Shown here: positions 1 to 5,477 of the stretch, in pieces
Layout of the letters: the number at the start of each line of letters is the position of its first letter
Numbering within the stretch: the stretch's first letter is position 1
Assembly: GCA_021203745.1 (NCBI GenBank)
Contig: JAJQAP010000059.1
Coordinates: 1 to 17,072 of the forward strand
DNA length: 17,072 nucleotides
Direction: 5' to 3'
DNA from: Coprobacillus sp.
GTDB taxonomy: Bacteria > Bacillota_I > Bacilli_A > RFN20 > CAG-826
Made by a program: the position numbers and the translations under genes
Notes under the pieces: generated by a model
Databases searched by the model: none
Seen by the model: the letters and a program-made list of their open reading frames with translations, nothing else
What the model was told of the DNA's origin: nothing

Positions 1-571
1 TATAATAAAACCCATCAAGAATATATTTATTAATTTCAGAAAGAAGGTAATAATCTGTTTCGCTTGCTATGATGTTTTTATCTAGGATAAAATCCCACGC
101 TCGTTTTAAATTAATTATTTTTAATATGTCTGGCACACTCATGTTTTTAACTTTGCCACCTTCAATTATTGCTTGAGTTTGGGCATGCGTTGTATTAACT
201 CCCTCAAGTAAGGCTTGTTTATATATTGTATTAACGATTTCTTTCCTTGCAAAATCAATGTTTTGTTTGACCTCATCCGCTAAATCGATTTCCTGATAGT
301 TAATCGTTTCCAGTTCCTTTCTTAGCCTCTTTATTTCTTTTTTAATATCTTTAGCTCGTTGATTATTTGCCTTTATTTCGTTTAATGTTGCTTCACTATA
401 TTCTCCCACAAAGGTGGTGCTAGTCTTTTTGCCATACCTATTATGAATATAGATATATTTCTTTTTTGATTTTTCTCTAATTTCTATTGATCCATAAATA
501 AAGGTATTGAGGGTTTGTTCTAAATCATCAATTTGACATAAGATTTGTAATGTTTCAAATTTTGCTTCCAC
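1..571 (-). CDS. Fic-family protein, N-terminal part (cut by window edge)
   Basis: This frame is open on the minus strand from the left edge to a GTG at 569-571, giving about 190 codons. No in-frame ATG exists before codon ~144, so GTG is the best start; the next upstream in-frame stop is near 653-655. Residues ~39-60 form a short Lys/Tyr-rich beta-like stretch (KKYIYIHNRYGKK). Residues ~65-90 are a Lys/Glu-rich helix, probably coiled coil. From ~100 on it resembles the helical segment before the Fic core: IYKQALLEG, then AQTQAIIEGGKV and IINLKRAWDFIL. QALLEG resembles the Fic inhibitory (S/T)xxxE(G/N) motif, with Glu123-Gly124 kept and Gln in the S/T position. The catalytic HPFx(D/N)GN loop would lie beyond the window and cannot be seen. 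Fic proteins usually transfer AMP to target proteins and may act as toxins or regulators; no antitoxin gene is seen next to it. Family assignment is by recall of sequence style, so it is moderate. Confidence 0.6.
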   Translation of the reverse strand, partial: MEAKFETLQILCQIDDLEQTLNTFIYGSIEIREKSKKKYIYIHNRYGKKTSTTFVGEYSEATLNEIKANNQRAKDIKKEIKRLRKELETINYQEIDLADEVKQNIDFARKEIVNTIYKQALLEGVNTTHAQTQAIIEGGKVKNMSVPDILKIINLKRAWDFILDKNIIASETDYYLLSEINKYILDGFYY

Positions 572-577
572 ACAAGT

Positions 578-606
578 ATCATAATCTATTTTAATTAAGA
601 TGTATA
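578..606 (-). promoter_or_regulatory. Candidate promoter of the Fic gene (leaderless geometry)
   Basis: On the minus strand a -10-like TATGAT (578-583) lies exactly 6 nt before the GTG start. TATACA (601-606) lies 17 nt further upstream as a weak -35. No Shine-Dalgarno fits between them. The predicted transcript would begin at or next to the start codon. The -35 touches the nearest GTGTGAAAC-type site. Confidence 0.4.
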
Positions 607-669
607 GTGTGAAACAAAAGTACTTAAATAAAAAAGAAAAGTTTCACACAACAAAAAATGTTTCACACT
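606..669. repeat. Three GTGTGAAAC-type sites (putative operator)
   Basis: AGTGTGAAACA at 606-616 is an exact inverted copy of TGTTTCACACT at 659-669. A third copy, GTTTCACAC, lies at 641-649 in the same orientation as the one at 660-668 and 19 bp from it. The cluster sits directly upstream of, and touches, the -35 of the Fic gene. Two tandem sites plus one inverted site next to a promoter suggest binding by a dimeric repressor. No regulator gene is visible nearby. Confidence 0.45.
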
Positions 670-697
670 GAATCAGCGTGGTTTCATCTTGATGTTT

Positions 698-799
698 TTG
701 AGAAAAACGTAAAAAAATGACCAAAAACATTGAGAAAAACGTGATTGGACCCCCTGAAAAACGCAAGAAAAACGTAAAAAAATGGCAAAAAAAGCCAAG
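698..799. repeat. Array of AGAAAAACGT repeats with a weak minus-strand terminator-like hairpin
   Basis: AGAAAAACGT occurs at 701-710, 733-742 and 766-775, that is every 32-33 bp. The first and third copies extend to an exact 19-bp repeat, AGAAAAACGTAAAAAAATG (701-719 and 766-784). The first two share an upstream TTG. An out-of-register GAAAAACGC lies near 756. At the right end TGGC-A7-GCCA forms a 4-bp hairpin that, read on the minus strand, is followed by seven T; it could weakly end cysE transcription. The 572-860 gap otherwise holds no convincing gene. Function unknown. Confidence 0.5.
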
Positions 800-860
800 A
801 ATTTCGTAATCGATATATTAAAAAGCCCCATTGAATGAAAACTTTTTGAATATGTCATTT

Positions 861-1604
861 TCACTTATTATTTATTATCACTAATTTAGGGTCGTCAAGA
901 GATACTCTCGTATTGGCGGATATTGATTTATCCGCGATAAAAACATTACCACCGATAACGACATTCTTTCCTATTGTGACATCACCAAGAATTGAGGCTC
1001 CTGAATAGATAGTGACATTATCTTCGATTGTGGGGTGACGTTTTACTCCTTTTAGCTCTTGACCTTTTGCAGGAGATAACGCCCCAAGTGTTACCCCTTG
1101 ATAGATCCTAACATTTTTACCAATAATTGCGGTTTCTCCAATCACCACCCCTGTCGCGTGGTCAATAAAAAATGGTGAATCTATTTTTGCGCCTGGGTTT
1201 ATATCCACTCCCCAAAGGGAATGAGCCTCTTCTGAGATCATCCTCGCCGCTATCTCATACCCTAACTCTAGGATAATATGAGCCACCCTATAATAGAGGA
1301 TAGAGTTAAATCCTGGATAAGAAGAAACCACAATCTCGTTAGAGTGGCAAGCGGGATCGGAGATATAAAAGAACTCTATATCTTTATTTAAATCTTCTCT
1401 TACTTTATGAAGTTTACTTATAAACTCTTGATATACTTTTTCATCATTAGATATCCCTAGTTTAAAGTATCTTTTCATCTCTCTATTATCTTTTTTCTCT
1501 TCTTTAACTTCCGAAAAGAATCCAGGAAATAGGGAGTTTTTTGTGTATTTTATAAATCGAACAACATATTTTCTATTAGGGATTTTATTATAATCTAGTT
1601 CCAT
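861..1604 (-). CDS. cysE: Serine O-acetyltransferase (EpsC-type CysE)
   Basis: The enzyme transfers acetyl from acetyl-CoA to L-serine, giving O-acetylserine for cysteine synthesis in the cytoplasm. It has 247 residues: an N-terminal helical extension (with the FPGFF motif at ~26-30 seen in EpsC-like members), the helical SAT domain, and a C-terminal left-handed beta-helix of hexapeptide repeats from ~135. Catalytic features are present: DPA at 83-85, the DHATG motif with Asp148/His149, and KRHP with His190. The chain stops soon after the beta-helix with ...LVIINNK. The long flexible tail ending in Ile that many CysE proteins insert into the CysK active site is absent. It starts inside the 3' end of cysK (10-nt overlap), with AAGGAG about 9 nt before the ATG, so it is translated from the cysK mRNA. 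Function is secure. Confidence 0.93.
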   Translation of the reverse strand: MELDYNKIPNRKYVVRFIKYTKNSLFPGFFSEVKEEKKDNREMKRYFKLGISNDEKVYQEFISKLHKVREDLNKDIEFFYISDPACHSNEIVVSSYPGFNSILYYRVAHIILELGYEIAARMISEEAHSLWGVDINPGAKIDSPFFIDHATGVVIGETAIIGKNVRIYQGVTLGALSPAKGQELKGVKRHPTIEDNVTIYSGASILGDVTIGKNVVIGGNVFIADKSISANTRVSLDDPKLVIINNK

Positions 1605-2506
1605 TCGTATCGATCTCCTTTATCTGGGAATAAGGTCACTATTGTTTTATTCTTTAAGCCTTTTTGTTTGATGTAGTTACGCACCGCAAGAAGCGCCGCG
1701 CCACTAGAATACCCACAGTAAATATCTTCTTTCTTATATATTTCTTTTGCCATTCTAATTGAGGCATCACCTGATACACTAATGAAATCATCAATTAATG
1801 AGGTATCCACAATTGAAGGTATTTCACTAGGCCCTATACCTTGGATCTTATGAGGCCCTGATACTCCTTTTGTGTATAGTGGGCTTTCTGATGGTTCCAC
1901 CCCAACAACTTTAATATTTGGATACTTTTCTTTAAAGTATTTAGCGAGTCCCATGATTGTGCCCCCAGACCCAATACCTAGTATAATATAATCAATATTC
2001 TTGAGTTCTGCATCGATTTCTGGCCCAGTTGTTAAATAATGTGCCTTTATATTAGAGGGGTTATTAAACTGATCTAACCATAAATTCTTCTTTGGTTTTT
2101 TATTTATTGTCTCCTCTACTTTTTTCTTCCCCTCAGTCATTAAGTCACCCTCTACAAGAGCGAGGTTGCCCCCATGTTTTTGGATAAGTTCTCTTCTTTG
2201 GTATGACATGGAGGTAGGCATAACAATTAATGCTTTGCATTTAAAGTAAGGAGCAAGTTCACTAAGCGCTATCCCAGTATTACCAGAAGTAGACTCCACG
2301 ATATTCATATGAGGTTTTAGTCTACCCTCTTCTTTATAGTCTAAAAGCATCTGAAAGACCGCTCTATCCTTAACTGATCCTGTTAAGTTAAAACCCTCTA
2401 TTTTAGCGTATACCCTATTCTCTTCAAGTCCTTTAATGTTTTTTATTCTGACTAGTGGGGTATGACCAATCTTTGTGTATAAGTCTTCTATTCTCTTTTT
2501 TGCCAT
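1595..2506 (-). CDS. cysK: Cysteine synthase (O-acetylserine sulfhydrylase)
   Basis: This PLP enzyme replaces the acetyl group of O-acetylserine with sulfide to make L-cysteine. It has 303 residues, a normal length. Visible motifs, in order: GSVKDRA with Lys46 as the PLP Schiff-base lysine; the substrate loop STSGNTG (72-78); the phosphate-binding glycine loop GIGSGGT (177-183); IQGIGPSEIP (221-230), the mobile-domain region; GYSSGAA (265-271), whose Ser contacts the pyridine nitrogen; and a C-terminal PDKGDRY. The more usual NPxGSVKDR is NLTGSVKDR here, so a cystathionine beta-synthase-type or O-phosphoserine-type substrate preference is not fully excluded. The adjoining serine acetyltransferase favours O-acetylserine. 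It is first in the cysK-cysE operon. The start codon follows a TATAAT by 6 nt with no Shine-Dalgarno, so the mRNA may be leaderless. Confidence 0.93.
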   Translation of the reverse strand: MAKKRIEDLYTKIGHTPLVRIKNIKGLEENRVYAKIEGFNLTGSVKDRAVFQMLLDYKEEGRLKPHMNIVESTSGNTGIALSELAPYFKCKALIVMPTSMSYQRRELIQKHGGNLALVEGDLMTEGKKKVEETINKKPKKNLWLDQFNNPSNIKAHYLTTGPEIDAELKNIDYIILGIGSGGTIMGLAKYFKEKYPNIKVVGVEPSESPLYTKGVSGPHKIQGIGPSEIPSIVDTSLIDDFISVSGDASIRMAKEIYKKEDIYCGYSSGAALLAVRNYIKQKGLKNKTIVTLFPDKGDRYEWN

Positions 2507-2512
2507 ATCTTA

Positions 2513-2541
2513 ATTATACCCTTGTCCTTATTTTTTACCAA
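2513..2541 (-). promoter_or_regulatory. cysK-cysE promoter, leaderless geometry
   Basis: On the minus strand there is a perfect -10 TATAAT at 2513-2518 and a TTGGTA -35 (4 of 6 matches) at 2536-2541, with a 17-bp spacer. The cysK ATG (2504-2506) begins 7 nt after the -10. The expected transcription start therefore falls on or next to the A of the ATG, and no ribosome-binding site can be transcribed. Confidence 0.6.
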
Positions 2542-2578
2542 AACTAATGAATATATTTTAATATAATTAAAATACTAG

Positions 2579-2584
2579 TATATT
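2579..2584 (+). promoter_or_regulatory. Candidate -10 of the zinc-ribbon gene
   Basis: TATATT ends exactly 6 nt before the ATG at 2591; the intervening AAAGAT is not a usable Shine-Dalgarno. No good -35 is visible at 16-18 bp. An alternative -10, TATAAT at 2562-2567, would give a leader of about 16 nt, so the choice is uncertain. Confidence 0.3.
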
Positions 2585-2590
2585 AAAGAT

Positions 2591-2965
2591 ATGAAATATT
2601 GCAGAAGTTGTGGAACAGAGTTAAATGATGAAGCCAAGTTTTGCCCTAACTGCGGGGCGCCTGTCTCTCCTGACCAGTATAAGGCTAGTACTGGTGGTGG
2701 TTGGCCTAATGCCAGTTCAACAGAACACAAAAGAACTGGACTAGAACTAGCTATTGAGATCTTCATGGTTTTAGGTTGCGTTGTGGTGGGTTTTTCTATC
2801 CTTGGCCTCCTTTGGGCGGTTCCTATGACAGTCCATGTCTTTAGACAAATAAAAGATGGTAAACGAATTGGAGTGGGTTTTAAAGTGTGTGCCCTTATCT
2901 TTGTCTCTATTGTCGGTGGTATTCTCCTACTATGTCGTAAAGAAAAGGATAGGAGTATGTATTAA
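2591..2965 (+). CDS. Zinc-ribbon membrane protein, function unknown
   Basis: This is a 124-residue protein. An N-terminal zinc ribbon has two CxxC knuckles (Cys4/Cys7 and Cys18/Cys21, CRSCG...CPNCG). A Gly/Ser/Pro linker (~23-48) follows, then two hydrophobic segments at about 52-75 and 94-114, and a basic tail. There is no signal peptide, so the ribbon is probably cytoplasmic and anchored to the membrane. Such zinc_ribbon_2-type proteins are common in Bacillota and mostly uncharacterised. The gene is transcribed away from cysK and runs directly into the end of the ATPase gene on the other strand: its stop ends at 2965 and the opposing stop begins at 2966. Which end of the protein acts, and on what, cannot be read from sequence. 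Confidence 0.8.
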   Translation: MKYCRSCGTELNDEAKFCPNCGAPVSPDQYKASTGGGWPNASSTEHKRTGLELAIEIFMVLGCVVVGFSILGLLWAVPMTVHVFRQIKDGKRIGVGFKVCALIFVSIVGGILLLCRKEKDRSMY

Positions 2966-4363
2966 CTAAATACCCTCTATTAAAATTAGGTCGTCTCTAT
3001 TTGAGGCCTCTTTTTTTAAAGTCTCATTAAAACCAGATAAGGAATATATGATGTAATAGACTTTTGTGGCGCTAGTTATTTTCTTTAAAGAGGATGCTCT
3101 TTTCTCTAGCTCTTCTAATACATCGAGTCCTTTTGGATTCTTAGAATATTTACATTCTCCAATTAAAAGATTTTCTTTATCTAAGTCAAAGGCAACGATA
3201 TCGGTTTCAGGGCATGCCCTACCCCAATAACGACCAACTTTATTTACTCTAAATGGTAATTGATCCTTTTCGCTTAATTCGTAGATGTTTTCTCGGCATA
3301 CATCCTCGTAGATATATGATAAATAGTTTTCAACATATTTATCTTTTATCTCGTTTAAGACATATTTGGTGTTTCCTCTCTCTAACTCATTTCTATATGG
3401 GTAGATAAACTTAAAGTAGAAGTTAAAATAGTTATCCTCTAGTTTATAGAGGCCTTGTTTAGATAGCTCTTCATTATCAACGGTGACAGGTACTTCTTTA
3501 TAAACGAGATCTAAATCCCTTAATGTGGAGATATATCTATTAACAAATGGTTCACTCATGTTCATCCTGCTAGCGATATTCCCTAGTTTATGTTCACCGC
3601 TTCCAATTATTTTAAGTATCGTTAAATAGTTTCTTGTTTCTTCCACTTCGCCATTTAAGAGAAACTCTACTTCATTATATAAATAAGAATTAGGATTTAA
3701 GACCTCGTTTTCAATTGCTTCATATACATCTTTATATGAATTGATTGTCTCTATATATTTAGGAGTGCCTCCACTTACTCCATAAAATGGTAGTGTGTCA
3801 ATTTTATTCATACCATTAAAGAAGTCAGAGTAATATCTAAAGGGGATTTGTTTTAGTTTTATCTGCATTGTTCTTCTGCCATATAAGGGAGAAGTATAAT
3901 TTAAAACATTAGTTTCCATTAGATGCACTAAAGAGCCGCATAGGACTAACATGACATTACTCTTACTTAACTGTGTATCCCAAATTCGCTGCATAATGGA
4001 GCTAAATCCGTTATTTACCTTGCATAAATACTGGAACTCATCTATAACGATTATTTTCTTTGTTTCATTATGAATAGATAATATTTGAGAGAAAAGATCA
4101 TCCCATGATAAAGAAGGATTATTCACTAAATCATTGCCTACATATTTACTAACAAGGCTAGCAAAATTCTTTTTATTTTCGTTCTCGCCCTCTTGGCTTG
4201 CTAGATAATAGATATTATTTGGATGAGACTCTAAGAACTTATTGATTAATGATGTTTTTCCTAGTCTCCTTCTTCCATAGATGACGACAAATGAAGGAGT
4301 GTCTTTTTCATACTCTCTTTCAAGATCATTCAATTCTTTTTCTCTATCGATAAATCGTTTCAT
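2966..4363 (-). CDS. AAA ATPase with C-terminal DUF234 nuclease-like domain
   Basis: Start chosen at the ATG at 4361-4363 (465 aa). A GTG two codons upstream is possible but lies inside the AGGTG that would be its Shine-Dalgarno. Positions here count from the ATG. The ATPase_2-type P-loop domain comes first: YGRRRLGKTSL at about 29-39 (Walker A), IIVIDEFQY around 104-112 (Walker B, Asp-Glu), and a CGS sensor near 142. A winged-helix-like segment follows (about 250-290: KLGNIASRMNMSEPFVNRYI). The C-terminal DUF234 region has a PD-(D/E)XK-like pattern: RYWGRACPETDIVAFD followed by GECKYS, so Asp388, Glu403 and Lys405 could form the nuclease site. The family is abundant in archaea and gut bacteria and its physiological role is unknown; mobile or defence roles have been suggested only by analogy. 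It is divergent from perR. Confidence 0.85.
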   Translation of the reverse strand: MKRFIDREKELNDLEREYEKDTPSFVVIYGRRRLGKTSLINKFLESHPNNIYYLASQEGENENKKNFASLVSKYVGNDLVNNPSLSWDDLFSQILSIHNETKKIIVIDEFQYLCKVNNGFSSIMQRIWDTQLSKSNVMLVLCGSLVHLMETNVLNYTSPLYGRRTMQIKLKQIPFRYYSDFFNGMNKIDTLPFYGVSGGTPKYIETINSYKDVYEAIENEVLNPNSYLYNEVEFLLNGEVEETRNYLTILKIIGSGEHKLGNIASRMNMSEPFVNRYISTLRDLDLVYKEVPVTVDNEELSKQGLYKLEDNYFNFYFKFIYPYRNELERGNTKYVLNEIKDKYVENYLSYIYEDVCRENIYELSEKDQLPFRVNKVGRYWGRACPETDIVAFDLDKENLLIGECKYSKNPKGLDVLEELEKRASSLKKITSATKVYYIIYSLSGFNETLKKEASNRDDLILIEGI

Positions 4364-4374
4364 TTTCACCTATT

Positions 4375-4402
4375 ATTATACTTTAAATTATTATACTTTC
4401 AA
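4375..4402 (-). promoter_or_regulatory. Promoter of the AAA ATPase gene
   Basis: On the minus strand the -10 is TATAAT (4375-4380) and the -35 is TTGAAA (4397-4402), with a 16-bp spacer. The expected start site is only a few nt before the ATG at 4363, so the leader is very short. The -35 sits in the centre of the 4391-4408 palindrome. Confidence 0.5.
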
Positions 4403-4408
4403 GTATAA
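4391..4408. promoter_or_regulatory. 8-2-8 palindrome over the ATPase -35 (putative operator)
   Basis: TTATACTT-TC-AAGTATAA is a perfect inverted repeat centred on the ATPase gene's -35. ATTATACTTT is also present as a direct repeat at 4375-4384 and 4390-4399. This position suits a repressor site. Its sequence is related to, but not the same as, the PerR box 80 bp away. Confidence 0.45.
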
Positions 4409-4413
4409 AAACA

Positions 4414-4434
4414 TTATTCTACAAAGTAGAATAA
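4414..4434. promoter_or_regulatory. 9-3-9 palindrome upstream of perR
   Basis: TTATTCTAC-AAA-GTAGAATAA is a perfect inverted repeat. It shares TTCTA/TAGAA half-sites with the PerR box at 4487-4501 but has a 3-nt centre instead of 1. It may be a second, weaker PerR site or a hairpin. It lies 20 bp upstream of the perR -35. Confidence 0.4.
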
Positions 4435-4454
4435 AAAGATTTTATTTTTATCCC

Positions 4455-4482
4455 TTGCAAATGTATTTATATATAGTATAAT
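4455..4482 (+). promoter_or_regulatory. perR-ahpC-ahpF promoter
   Basis: TTGCAA (4455-4460) and TATAAT (4477-4482) are separated by 16 bp. The predicted start near 4488-4490 falls inside the PerR box, as expected for a repressed promoter. Confidence 0.65.
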
Positions 4483-4485
4483 AAA

Positions 4486-4502
4486 ATTAGAATAATTCTA
4501 AT
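4486..4502. promoter_or_regulatory. PerR box (operator)
   Basis: ATTAGAATAATTCTAAT is a perfect 8-1-8 inverted repeat. Its core TTAGAATAATTCTAA matches the Bacillus Per box TTATAATNATTATAA at all but the two symmetric positions (T to G and A to C). It overlaps the predicted transcription start and lies 20 bp before perR, so it predicts autoregulation and peroxide control of ahpC and the reductase. Confidence 0.75.
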
Positions 4503-4521
4503 AAAGGATTAAGGAGGTATA

Positions 4522-4911
4522 ATGACTAACTACGAAAAGCTAATCCTAGATATTGTTAGAGCCTCTCACTCCCATCCAAATGCTCAAGAGATCTTCTTTG
4601 AAGCAAAGAAAAGAAATCCAAAGATCTCTTTTGCAACCGTCTATAATAATCTCCATAAGTTAGTGGACTCTGGAGAGATAAAAAAGATTAATATGGATGA
4701 TGGAGGAGACCGATACGACGATACAACACCCCACGCTCATCTTCACTGCGTTAAATGTGGAGAGATTAAAGATTACTACTATGATGATGGAGGAGATGAA
4801 ATCCGAGAAATCATAGATAGACACGATGGTAATGTCTTATCAATTGACTTAAAAATCGATTATATATGTGAGAATTGCCGTCAAAAAGAAAATATAGAAA
4901 AGGAGAACTGA
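4522..4911 (+). CDS. perR: PerR, Fur-family peroxide-sensing repressor
   Basis: This 129-residue Fur-family repressor is preceded by a strong AAGGAGG (4511-4517). By alignment to B. subtilis PerR, the regulatory metal ligands are present: His18 (AHP-like position), Asp66 in DRYD, His71/His73 in HAHLH, and Asp84 (EIKD). An Asp at the last position is typical of PerR, whereas Fur has Glu. Structural zinc cysteines are Cys76/Cys79 (CVKC) and Cys116/Cys119 (CENC). The DNA-recognition segment SFATVYNNLHKL (36-47) is intact. The N-terminus is about 20 residues shorter than B. subtilis PerR and lacks the first helix. In known PerR proteins, iron-catalysed oxidation of the metal-site histidines releases DNA. 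The genes it heads, ahpC and an AhpF-like reductase, fit that role. Confidence 0.88.
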   Translation: MTNYEKLILDIVRASHSHPNAQEIFFEAKKRNPKISFATVYNNLHKLVDSGEIKKINMDDGGDRYDDTTPHAHLHCVKCGEIKDYYYDDGGDEIREIIDRHDGNVLSIDLKIDYICENCRQKENIEKEN

Positions 4912-4913
4912 TT

Positions 4914-5477
4914 ATGTCACTAATCAACAAAGAAATTACAGATTTTACTGTAAACACCTATTTTAATGGTGAATTTGGTACCCTCACAAGAGAGGACATT
5001 CGTGGTAAGTGGGCAGTATTTTTCTTCTACCCCGCAGACTTCACCTTTGTCTGTCCAACCGAACTAGAAGACCTTCAAGATAAGTATGAAGAGTTTAAGA
5101 AAATTGGATGTGAGATTTTCTCTGTCTCATGTGATTCTCATTATGTCCATAAAGCATGGCATGATGCCTCAGAGAAGATTAAAAAACTCACTTACCCAAT
5201 GCTAGCAGATCCTGCGCATGTACTATGTAATATGTTTGACTGTCTCATTGAAGCAGATGGTATGGCAGAACGCGCGACCTTTATCGTGAACCCAGAAGGA
5301 CAAATTAAAGCCTATGAGGTTAATGATGGTAATGTTGGAAGAAACGCTGAAGAGCTTCTAAGAAAGGTTCAAGCCTTACAGTTTGTGGCTGAGCACGGAA
5401 ATGAAGTTTGCCCCGCAAAGTGGAAACCAGGTGATGAGACCTTAAAACCCACCTTAGACTTAGTTGGTAAATTATAA
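4914..5477 (+). CDS. ahpC: Alkyl hydroperoxide reductase C (2-Cys peroxiredoxin)
   Basis: This peroxiredoxin reduces H2O2 and organic peroxides in the cytoplasm. The start is the ATG at 4914, behind AGGAG (4901-4905) and 2 nt after the perR stop; an in-frame start at 4875 would lie inside perR and lacks support. The protein has 187 residues, the normal AhpC length. The active site is PADFTFVCPTE with peroxidatic Cys47 and Thr44; Arg120 (AERATF) completes it. The resolving Cys166 is in EVCPAKW near the C-terminus, matching the 46/165 pair of enteric AhpC. The C-terminus LDLVGKL is typical. It is followed by the reductase in a TAATG stop/start overlap, so the two are made together. Confidence 0.96.
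   Translation: MSLINKEITDFTVNTYFNGEFGTLTREDIRGKWAVFFFYPADFTFVCPTELEDLQDKYEEFKKIGCEIFSVSCDSHYVHKAWHDASEKIKKLTYPMLADPAHVLCNMFDCLIEADGMAERATFIVNPEGQIKAYEVNDGNVGRNAEELLRKVQALQFVAEHGNEVCPAKWKPGDETLKPTLDLVGKL

Noticed and set aside
701..784. Mini-CRISPR array
   Set aside because: Only three imperfect 10-19-nt repeats, A-rich, with very short spacers, no dyad symmetry and no cas genes.
717..809. 30-residue Lys-rich plus-strand ORF
   Set aside because: It is also made from the A-rich repeats, has no Shine-Dalgarno or promoter, and is too short to support without conservation.
673..864. 63-codon minus-strand ORF (GTG start overlapping the cysE stop, GTGA)
   Set aside because: Its Phe-rich sequence is largely the reverse reading of the AGAAAAACGT repeats. 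No recognised domain and no ribosome-binding site of its own; treated as repeat DNA.
4281..4481. 66-codon plus-strand ORF across the ATPase start and the perR promoter
   Set aside because: Runs through the divergent promoter region and three palindromes; Tyr/Phe-rich shadow without a start signal.
4875..4913. Longer AhpC starting at 4875
   Set aside because: Would overlap perR in another frame; the ATG at 4914 has AGGAG at the right distance and gives the standard AhpC N-terminus.
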